DNA of 64,000 nt, from NCBI GenBank assembly GCA_016710745.1, contig JADJVB010000013.1, forward strand, positions 186,001 through 250,000, in the 5' to 3' direction. Numbering within the stretch: position 1 is the stretch's first letter; every line of letters starts with the position of its first letter. Origin of the DNA: Chitinophagaceae bacterium (GTDB taxonomy: Bacteria; Bacteroidota; Bacteroidia; Chitinophagales; Chitinophagaceae). Position numbers and translations under genes: made by a program. The notes below the pieces were generated by a model, which saw only the letters and a list, made by a program, of their open reading frames with translations, did not search any database and was not told the DNA's origin. This document shows, in pieces, positions 57,601 to 64,000 of this stretch.

Positions 57601-59912
57601 TTTCCTTATAATGTTGCAGCCACAACCGATAGTTTGTTATTGACCTTTAACCTGAACAATTATATTGCCGGACAGCAACTTCGTCTTGAATTTTATTACA
57701 AAAATCATGGCCAGGAAAATAGTCCCAACAACAAAGTATGGATAAGGGGAAGCGATACCAGGCCCTGGGTATTGGCTTATGATCTGATCACCAACCAGGC
57801 TGCACTGGGCCAGTATAAGCATGCGCTGATCAATGTGAATGAAGTGCTGGACACGGTTTTACCGGCACAACCCATCAGCAGCAGCTTTCAAATTAAATTT
57901 ACCCAGGAAGGGAAAACATCGGCCAATGTACCTTACCCGGTAATTGACCAGGATGATGGATATACCTTTGATGATGTGGGGATCAAAGAAGCTGTTAATG
58001 ATATTGGAATTTATAAAATTGTATCGCCTGCAATTAGCGGTTGCGGAATGGCGGGTAACCAGCCTGTTTCGATCCAGGTTAAAAATTACAGCAGCACTAC
58101 GTTTACCAATGTGCCGGTATATTATAATGTAAACCGAGGCGGTGCGGTTATGGAAACCATTGCTTCATTACCACCGGGCATCACTACACACACATTTGCC
58201 GGCACGGTAAGTCTTACCGTTGATACAGATTATAGTTTTAATTTCTGGACAAACGAACCAACTGATAATTATAACGACAACGACAGTGTGCTGAATTATA
58301 ATTTTCATGCCAGTCCGGTGATCGGCACATACCCTTATTTACAGGGTTTTGAAACGGATGCCGGCAGTTGGTATACCAGTGGGCAAAACAGCAGCTGGCA
58401 ATGGGGTACACCGGCGAACACGCTTATCAATAAAGCGGCAAACGGCTCCAGGGCCTGGGTTACGAATTTAACCGGGAACTACAACGAAAATGAAAATTCG
58501 TATTTGTATTCGCCCTGTTTTGATTTAACCGGATTAACTACGCCTGTGTTATCCTTTAGCCATATTTTCAAATTGAGGATGGCGTACCCGCTGATTATAC
58601 CTGGGTAGAGTACTCGGTTGACGGAGGCATAACCTGGAACCGGTTAGGCGTTAACAACCAGGCGGGCAGTACAAACTGGTTTAATGACCCAACCGGTAAA
58701 AACCAATGGCGGCCTTCGTTGCAAACCTGGCATGTAGCCAGTATTAATATCCCTGTTAAGGTAAACAATGTACGTTTTCGGTTTGTATTAACCAGCGACC
58801 TGGGGTATAACCTCGAAGGCGTGGGTATCGACGACATACATATTTTCGACAAAGCATTGATCTATTCGGGCGGAACCGTTACCGGCATAACGCAGCCGGT
58901 TAGCGGCAGTAACTGGATCCATTTTAATTCAGGCGCAACCCGGGTAGCTTCGTTAAATGCCAATGGAAATACCCTGGGCAATACAGCTGTTAGTGTTTAC
59001 CCCGTCACCGGCCCGGCCCGGGTGCAGAATAACCAATATTACCTGAACCGTAATATTGTGGTACAGCCAACTACGCCGCCGGCAGGGAATGTTACTGTTC
59101 GCTTTTATTTTACCGATACGGAAGCAAAGAATTTGATTGCCGCTACAGGCTGTGGAGGTTGTACAATAACCAAAGATCCTTACGAATTAGGCGTAACCAA
59201 ATACAGCGGCAACCCGGCGCTTGAAAACGGAACACTGGCCGACAACACCAATTGCTGTTACCTGTATATTCTTCCCGCCAATACCGAAATCGTACCCTAC
59301 GACAATGGTTATTATGCCGAGTTTACCGTAAATAGTTTCAGTGAGTTTTGGCTGAACAATGGCGGTCTGGGTGGCATAAATCCATTACCGGTAAGCCTGT
59401 TGAGCTTTGAAGCAGTAAAACAAAATAAAAAAGTTTTGTTACAATGGATCACCGAAAATGAACTCAATGCCGACATATATATAGTGGAGCGCAGTACCGA
59501 CGGAATTAATTACGCAGGTATCGGAACCGTGAACGCCTATAATACCAATAACAGGAGTAGCTACAATTTTACAGATTTACTGCCGATACCGGGATTGAAT
59601 TTTTATCGATTGAAGATGATGGATAAAAATGCAACATTCAGCTATTCACCGGTCAGAAAAATCGATTTTATCAGTACTGCTGATGATTTCACCGTTTATC
59701 CAAACCCGGTTAAAGACGGCAGGCTGACTATTGCCTCTTCCGGGAATATAAATAATGCAGTGTTATATGATGCTGCCGGAAGGATGATTAAAACGTTCAG
59801 GTTGAGCGGGCGCAGCAACACCTTGGATCTGAGCGGCGTTTCACCGGGTACCTATCAACTCAGAATGTTTACTGAAAACGCGATACAAACCGCGAAAATA
59901 ATTATTCAATAA
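54622..59912 (+). CDS. T9SS-secreted S8 subtilisin-like serine protease, multidomain (one frameshift)
   Basis: The reconstructed protein has about 1763 residues. The start MKKFYSYCLSILLFF (54622) gives a clean signal peptide; the frame is open upstream to a TTG at 54592. An inhibitor-like prodomain (about 25-215) precedes the S8 domain with Asp242 (VGVGDNS), His271 (HGIHVSGTVAG) and Ser440 (SGTSMSGPIVAGA), the full triad. C-terminal to it lie a jelly-roll P-like domain, a Fn3-like domain, MAM/CARDB-like domains and a type A T9SS sorting domain (VYPNPVKDGRLTI...YDAAGRMIKTF...GTYQLRMFTE). A break near 58567-58572 (one C missing gives HIFQIEDGVPADYTWVEYS) splits the frame; the span of 5291 nt is one base short. 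It degrades extracellular protein, presumably for nutrition. Confidence 0.9.
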
Positions 59913-59931
59913 TAGGCACATAGCACCTATG

Positions 59932-59968
59932 AAGCTTTTGTATTTCCCGGTTACGAAAGCTTTTTTAT
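59932..59968 (+). terminator. Terminator behind the subtilase gene
   Basis: AAGCTTTTG (59932-59940) pairs with CGAAAGCTT (59954-59962), one G-U pair, followed by a T-run. It lies 19 bp after the stop. Confidence 0.65.
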
Positions 59969-60002
59969 TTTATTTATTTGTAACTTTCCGCAAACAAGCT
60001 CG

Positions 60003-60722
60003 ATGGCATTATTACCGTGGCGTACAGGAAGGGTTATCCGCATCAAAGATGAAACGCCCGTTACAAGAAGATTCTGGATTGAAGTGCCGGAGCTGTCTTC
60101 CTTCGAGTTTGAACCCGGGCAATTTGTAACGCTCGACCTTCCCATTCATGAAAAAGCCAACAAGCGCTGGCGCAGCTATTCGATTGCTTCCTGGCCCGAC
60201 GGAACCAATGTATTTGAGTTAATTATAGTACTTGATAAAATAGGTGTAGGTACCCATTATATTTTTAATGAGTTAAAAATTGGTTCCGAATTTCCTTTCA
60301 GGGGAGCCCAGGGCGTATTTACTTTAAAAGAACCCCCCGACAAAGATCTGTTCCTGATCTGCACGGGTACAGGCATAGCTCCGTTCAGGAGTATGGTTCA
60401 TCACATTAAAAATAAAAATATCCCGCATAAGCAAATAACATTGATTTTCGGTTGTCGCACCCGCGATACTATTCTTTATTTTGAAGAGATGAAAAAACTG
60501 GAAGCATCAATGGAAGGATTCGCTTACATGCCTACCCTGTCGAGGGAGACCTGGGAAGGCGCTACAGGATATGTGCATCTGGTATATGAAGAACTTTGTA
60601 AGGATAAAAAGCCGGCAACTTTTTACCTATGCGGCTGGCGGGGCATGGTTGATGAGGCGAAACAAAGGATTTTGGATATGGGCTATGATAAAAAAGATAT
60701 TCATGTAGAATTGTATGGTTAG
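60003..60722 (+). CDS. Ferredoxin--NADP+ reductase-type FAD oxidoreductase
   Basis: The 239-residue protein has an FAD-binding barrel with FEPGQFVTLDL and RWRSYSIAS (the R-x-Y-S motif that binds the flavin) and an NAD(P)-binding domain with ICTGTGIAPFRSMVHH, LIFGCRTRD and the C-terminal YLCGWRGMVDEAKQRI. Length matches bacterial FNR-type reductases without an extra iron-sulfur domain. It would move electrons between NAD(P)H and ferredoxin or a similar carrier. It lies 142 bp upstream of nuoA in the same direction; as the nuo operon here seems to lack the NADH-input genes, it may feed it, but this is inference. Confidence 0.87.
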   Translation: MALLPWRTGRVIRIKDETPVTRRFWIEVPELSSFEFEPGQFVTLDLPIHEKANKRWRSYSIASWPDGTNVFELIIVLDKIGVGTHYIFNELKIGSEFPFRGAQGVFTLKEPPDKDLFLICTGTGIAPFRSMVHHIKNKNIPHKQITLIFGCRTRDTILYFEEMKKLEASMEGFAYMPTLSRETWEGATGYVHLVYEELCKDKKPATFYLCGWRGMVDEAKQRILDMGYDKKDIHVELYG

Positions 60723-60864
60723 AAACGGACATGGTTAAAATTCAGTTTACTAACATGATATTGGTCATTTTATGGCATGATCAAAACGATAGATACAAAT
60801 TGAATTATTTTAGACTTTTGTTTCTTAACTTGTAGCATTATAAAAATCACGATAACGGTTTATT

Positions 60865-61215
60865 ATGGGTGCATCTTCCATGATTGTTTTGATTATTGCA
60901 GCGTTGGCGTTTTCTGCTATTGCACTCACCGTGGCCAGGCTGGTAACCAAAGCGACAAAAAATCCACAAAAAGGGCAGCCTTACGAATGTGGCATACCAA
61001 CCACCGGTAAAACCTGGATACAACTGAATGTTGGCTATTATTTATTTGCCCTGATATTTTTGATCTTTGATGTGGAGTTGATCTTTATTTTTCCCTGGGC
61101 CGTAGTGGCTAAATCAGTGGGATGGATAGCCCTGGTTGAAATTATCATTTTCTTTTTCATTTTATTTATAGGATTTTTATATGCACATAAAAAAGGAGCA
61201 TTGAAGTGGAAATAG
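60865..61215 (+). CDS. nuoA: NADH-quinone oxidoreductase subunit A
   Basis: The 116-residue protein has three membrane helices (about 5-27, 60-82 and 88-110) and the NuoA motif KGQPYECGIPTTGKTWIQLNVGYYLFALIFLIFDVELIFIFPWA, read as YECGIP then VGYYLFALIFLIFDVE. NuoA is part of the membrane arm next to the quinone site of respiratory complex I. It starts the nuo operon; a GC-rich palindrome overlaps its stop codon. Confidence 0.95.
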   Translation: MGASSMIVLIIAALAFSAIALTVARLVTKATKNPQKGQPYECGIPTTGKTWIQLNVGYYLFALIFLIFDVELIFIFPWAVVAKSVGWIALVEIIIFFFILFIGFLYAHKKGALKWK

Positions 61216-61236
61216 CCCCCTCGGTCCCCCAAGGGG
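61215..61236. repeat. GC-rich palindromic element at the nuoA end
   Basis: GCCCCCTCGGTCCCCCAAGGGG begins at the last base of the nuoA stop codon. It has the C-run/CCAAGGGG arms of the family inserted in nuoB, nuoD and ileS. Confidence 0.6.
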
Positions 61237-61321
61237 AAAGAAAAACGCGGAGTATGATAAATAGAGGATTTTGCTGAAGTGCCATTGATTTTGATATTTT
61301 TAAGACATAACTTCTTGTATA

Positions 61322-61894
61322 ATGAATAACGCGTCAAATAATTCAGAGTCTGCTAATCCCCCCTTGGGGGGCGGGGGGGCTGCTGAGGGTTTCCCTGGTG
61401 AGATACAGGAAGTACCTGGCGGCGGTATTGTGTTGAGCAAACTGGATGATGTGATCAACTGGGCGAGATCCAATTCTTTGTGGCCACTAACCTTTGCTAC
61501 CAGCTGTTGTGGTATTGAATATATGGCGGTTGCCGGTGCCAAATATGATTTCTCCAGGTTTGGTTTTGAAGTAGCCCGTGCCTCACCACGCCAGGCCGAT
61601 GTGATCATCATTGCCGGCACCATCGTTAATAAAATGGGCCCGGTGTTAAAGCGTTTATACGACCAGATGGGCGACCCCAAATATGTGATTGCCATGGGAG
61701 CCTGCGCTATCAGCGGCGGACCCTTTTTTTATAATACCTATTCGGTAGTTAAAGGCGCCGACCATATCATACCGGTTGATGTGTATGTAGCCGGTTGTCC
61801 GCCGAGGCCCGAAGCCTTGCTGCACGCGTTGATATCGTTGCAGGAAAAAATAAAAAAAGGAATGACAAGGGAACAAATAAAGTCGGGGATATAA
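61322..61894 (+). CDS. nuoB: NADH-quinone oxidoreductase subunit B, with repeat-derived N-terminal segment
   Basis: The 190-residue protein carries the [4Fe-4S] cluster N2 ligands in TSCCGIEYMA, MGACAISGG and AGCPPRPEALLHAL, and the WARSNSLWPLTFATSC stretch. N2 passes electrons to quinone. The first about 30 residues (NNASNNSESANPPLGGGGAAEGFPG) are not part of the family and are encoded largely by a palindromic repeat at 61358-61379. The normal domain begins around VLSKLDDVINWARS. The start codon is uncertain: the frame is open from 61322, and no internal ATG precedes the domain, so the repeat is inside the coding region. Confidence 0.95.
   Translation: MNNASNNSESANPPLGGGGAAEGFPGEIQEVPGGGIVLSKLDDVINWARSNSLWPLTFATSCCGIEYMAVAGAKYDFSRFGFEVARASPRQADVIIIAGTIVNKMGPVLKRLYDQMGDPKYVIAMGACAISGGPFFYNTYSVVKGADHIIPVDVYVAGCPPRPEALLHALISLQEKIKKGMTREQIKSGI
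61358..61379. repeat. GC-rich palindromic element inside nuoB
   Basis: C6-TT-G6-C-G7, with flanking AAT and CTG, is identical to the copy inside ileS (28700-28721, opposite genomic strand). It is read in frame as NPPLGGGGA near the NuoB N-terminus. Confidence 0.88.
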
Positions 61895-61899
61895 ATAAC

Positions 61900-62358
61900 A
61901 TGGAAAAAGAAGAACTTAAAACCAAAATAGCCGAACTGCTGCCTGCCGCTACTTTTGAAGAAAGTGGGGAATGGCTTAACATATTGGTTACGCCCGCCGA
62001 TTGGTTATCTTTTGCCGGGCAACTCCGCCATGATGAACGTCTGTTATTTGATTATCTTTTTTGTTTGACCTGTATCGACTTTAAAACGAACCTGACCATG
62101 GTTTATCACCTCAGTTCAACAACATTTCGTCATAATATAGTTATCAAATCTGTTTTAGATAGAGCGCGTCCCGAAATTGAATCCGTGAGTCATATCTGGA
62201 AAACAGCAGAGTTTCATGAACGGGAAGTATATGAAATGTTTGGTGTTGATTTTTTAAACCATCCCGATCTTCGGTTATTGATCTTACCCGACGGATGGGA
62301 AGGGAAGAACCCGATGCGGAAAGATTTTGAGGATCCGGTTAACATGATAAAGTTATAG
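61900..62358 (+). CDS. nuoC: NADH-quinone oxidoreductase subunit C
   Basis: The 152-residue protein shows the NuoC 30-kDa signature: SHIWKTAEFHEREVYEMFGVDFLNHPDLRLLILPDGWEGKNPMRKDF (characteristic EREVYEMFG and LRLLILPDGWEG). The start ATG at 61900, 6 bp after the nuoB stop, is preferred over an upstream ATG at 61795 that lies within nuoB. It forms the peripheral arm with NuoD and B. It is separate from nuoD here, not fused as in enterobacteria. Confidence 0.95.
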   Translation: MEKEELKTKIAELLPAATFEESGEWLNILVTPADWLSFAGQLRHDERLLFDYLFCLTCIDFKTNLTMVYHLSSTTFRHNIVIKSVLDRARPEIESVSHIWKTAEFHEREVYEMFGVDFLNHPDLRLLILPDGWEGKNPMRKDFEDPVNMIKL

Positions 62359-62385
62359 AACTCCAGCACCCTCTCCCGATAGAGG

Positions 62386-63585
62386 ATGAAAGCGAAGATA
62401 AAAGCGAAAGCAAAAATGTTTAGAGAGACTGAAATAGTAAAAGATGTTTCCTCAATCCCCCCTTTTCCGCAGGATGCTGTGCAGGGGGGCGGGGGGGCTG
62501 GAGATTTAATCATCAACGTTGGACCTCAACATCCTGCAACACATGGTGTATTGCACCTGGTGATCACACTGAATGGTGAGACCATTAAAAAGGTTGAGCC
62601 GCATCTGGGCTACATACATCGCTCCATCGAAAAAATGTGTGAGAGTTTAACCTACCGGCAATTCATTTATGTTACCAGCCGCATGGATTATCTCTCTGCC
62701 CATATAAATAATCATGCCTGTGCTTTATGTGTTGAAAAAGGCATGCAGATTGAAGTGCCAGACAGGGCACAGGTGATACGGGTGATCATGGATGAATTGA
62801 CAAGAATTGCTTCGCATGAATTGTGGTGGGGCGCCATGGCCATGGATATTGGAGCCTTTACACCGTTTTTTCATGCCTTCCGGGAACGGGAAAAGATCAA
62901 TGAGATCATGGAAGAAACCTGTGGAGCCAGACTCACTATGAATTATTATGTACCCGGTGGTTTAAGGGCCGATATGCATCCCGATTTTCAGAAGAAGGTA
63001 AAAGAATTCATTGTGCTGTTTAAGCGAAAAATTGATGAATATGATGAACTGGTAACCGGCAATATCATTTTTATAAACCGGATGAAGGGCGTTGGCATGT
63101 TATCTAAAGAAGATGCGGTGTCGTTTGGATGCAGCGGTCCGGCTGCCCGGGGAAGTGGGGTGCATTGTGATATCCGGAAATTATATCCGTATGCAGTATA
63201 TGATAAAGTTGAGTTTGATGAGATACTGGAAACCGGCTGCGATTCGCTGGCCAGGTACATGGTGCGGATCAGGGAAATGAAACAATCGGTGAGGATCATA
63301 GAGCAGTTAATCGATCATATTCCGGAAGGAGATTTTCAGGCCAAAACAAAAGCGGTGTTGAAATTACCCAAAGGGGAATTTTATACCCGGGTAGAAACGG
63401 CTCGCGGAGAGTTGGGTGTTTATATTGTTAGCGAAGGCGCAACCACACCTTACCGGATCAAATTCAGGTCACCCGGGTTTTCAAATCTATCAGCTTTGGA
63501 TAGTATGGCCAGGGGCAGCAAGTTGGGAGACCTGGTGGCGATGATGGGAACGCTGGATCTGGTGATACCGGATATAGATAGATAG
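62386..63585 (+). CDS. nuoD: NADH-quinone oxidoreductase subunit D, with repeat-derived N-terminal segment
   Basis: The 399-residue protein has the 49-kDa subunit hallmarks: NVGPQHPATHGVLHLV, EPHLGYIHRSIEKMCE, MDYLSAHINNHACALCVEK, GSGVHCDIRKLYPYAVYD and YTRVETARGELGVYIVSEG. It forms the quinone pocket with NuoB. The true domain starts near residue 44 (LIINVGPQHP). Before it lies MKAKIKAKAKMFRETEIVKD, then SSIPPFPQDAVQGGGGAG, the latter encoded by a palindromic element. An ATG at 62416 (MFRETEI) is an alternative start. nuoC ends 27 bp upstream. NuoH, not NuoE, follows. Confidence 0.96.
   Translation: MKAKIKAKAKMFRETEIVKDVSSIPPFPQDAVQGGGGAGDLIINVGPQHPATHGVLHLVITLNGETIKKVEPHLGYIHRSIEKMCESLTYRQFIYVTSRMDYLSAHINNHACALCVEKGMQIEVPDRAQVIRVIMDELTRIASHELWWGAMAMDIGAFTPFFHAFREREKINEIMEETCGARLTMNYYVPGGLRADMHPDFQKKVKEFIVLFKRKIDEYDELVTGNIIFINRMKGVGMLSKEDAVSFGCSGPAARGSGVHCDIRKLYPYAVYDKVEFDEILETGCDSLARYMVRIREMKQSVRIIEQLIDHIPEGDFQAKTKAVLKLPKGEFYTRVETARGELGVYIVSEGATTPYRIKFRSPGFSNLSALDSMARGSKLGDLVAMMGTLDLVIPDIDR
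62454..62501. repeat. GC-rich palindromic element inside nuoD
   Basis: AATC6TT and GGGGGGCGGGGGGGCTG form the same arms as in nuoB and ileS, separated here by about 20 extra nt (TTCCGCAGGATGCTGTGCA). It is read in frame as IPPFPQDAVQGGGGAG in the NuoD N-terminus. Confidence 0.8.
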
Positions 63586-63587
63586 CC

Positions 63588-63731
63588 TCCCCAAACCCCT
63601 CCATGGAGGGGCTTAAGAGACTGAGAATTTTTTCGGTTTGATAATAATTAAGTATAATTATTTTGAAATTTTAAATTAATAAACTGCCCCTACGCGTTCC
63701 CTCTCCTTTGGAGAGGGGTTGGGGTGAGGCT
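63588..63731. repeat. Intergenic palindromes between nuoD and nuoH
   Basis: Two elements are present: CCAAACCCCTCCATGGAGGGGC around 63591-63612 (perfect inner palindrome CCCCTCCATGGAGGGG) and CCCTCTCCTTTGGAGAGGGG followed by TTGGGGTGAGG around 63700-63729. The latter ends 2 bp before the nuoH start and matches 18246-18281. The rest of the gap is A/T-rich with no gene. Confidence 0.7.
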
Positions 63732-64000
63732 ATGTGGAGCTTAACAAACATATCAACAGGTATTCATGATTGGTTGATCCAAACCTTCAACCCAACCTGG
63801 GCATTGATCATAGAAATGGTCATTGCAGGCATTGCTGTGATCGGTTTATTTGCGGTATTGGGATTGGTGCTGGTACTCATGGAAAGGAGGGTAGCTGCCT
63901 GGATGCAGATCAGGCTTGGCCCAAATCGTGTAGGTCCGTTTGGATTGTTGCAATCCGCAGCCGATACGGTAAAGCTGTTGGTAAAAGAAGGAATGACGCC
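63732..64000 (+). CDS. nuoH: NADH-quinone oxidoreductase subunit H, 3' end beyond window
   Basis: The first about 89 residues are present: an initial helix (TWALIIEMVIAGIAVIGLFA and LGLVLVLMERR) followed by RVAAWMQIRLGPNRVGPFGLLQSAADTVKLLVKEG, the NuoH/ND1 signature (GPNRVGPFGLLQ..AD..KL..KE). NuoH is the membrane subunit at the quinone channel. It directly follows nuoD, so nuoE, nuoF and nuoG are not at their usual position in this operon. Confidence 0.95.
   Translation, partial: MWSLTNISTGIHDWLIQTFNPTWALIIEMVIAGIAVIGLFAVLGLVLVLMERRVAAWMQIRLGPNRVGPFGLLQSAADTVKLLVKEGMT

Noticed and set aside
61795..61899. Longer NuoC starting within nuoB
   Set aside because: The extra 35 residues overlap the conserved C-terminus of nuoB; the ATG at 61900 fits family length.

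Overview
The window looks like a chromosomal segment of a Bacteroidota bacterium, most likely of the Chitinophagaceae type. The evidence is C-terminal type IX secretion (T9SS) sorting domains of both type A (YPNP, end of the subtilase at 54622-59912) and type B (FTPDG...GWDGTYKG, end of the lectin/PKD protein at 41730-43641), a two-component propeller histidine kinase, SusC/FecA-like TonB receptors, TAnnTTTG-type -7 promoter boxes and starts without Shine-Dalgarno sequences. No tRNA, rRNA, CRISPR array, prophage or transposase was seen.

Layout. 1-4864: housekeeping and regulation (LolC/E-like permease, rbfA, MsbA-like ABC exporter, an ECF sigma factor with a TPR anti-sigma-like partner). 5045-8796: a LytTR response regulator and its propeller histidine kinase. 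9269-24507: a 15-kb co-oriented accessory locus of exported proteins: small secreted protein, lipoprotein, 29-residue membrane peptide, three paralogous or Cys-rich secreted proteins, two outer-membrane barrels, and a TPR-CHAT (caspase-like) lipoprotein/membrane protein. This is the best candidate for an undescribed surface system. 24514-29447: VOC protein, zinc-less DksA/TraR-like protein with a histone-H1-like tail, and ileS. 29949-36774: iron/heme uptake (HmuY-like lipoprotein, TonB receptor, FecA-like receptor, AraC regulator), with a 4 x 137-bp tandem array between the receptors. 37072-39638: gyrB and a small protein. 39754-43641: DUF3857/transglutaminase protein and a T9SS type B lectin/PKD protein. 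43782-50583: lipoprotein, Tudor/Agenet-like secreted protein, LuxR-type regulator plus TPR histidine kinase, and a helical secreted protein. 50666-59912: PID-CTERM-like small protein, mfd, T9SS subtilase. 60003-64000: FNR-like flavoprotein and nuoA-B-C-D-H (nuoH runs off the end).

The regulatory reading is the most rewarding. A 16-bp palindrome (TCATCC-AAAA-GGACGA) lies exactly 22 nt before the -7 box of two genes that flank a LuxR-type two-component operon, which makes it a strong candidate for that regulator's operator. Two genes in the accessory locus share a co-linear promoter block. G/C-rich palindromic elements are dispersed between genes and are also inserted in frame inside ileS, nuoB and nuoD.

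Caveat: at least eleven genes, including essential ileS and mfd, carry +/-1 frameshifts, several in A/T homopolymers. I read these mainly as consensus errors of the assembly and give the reconstructed gene spans.
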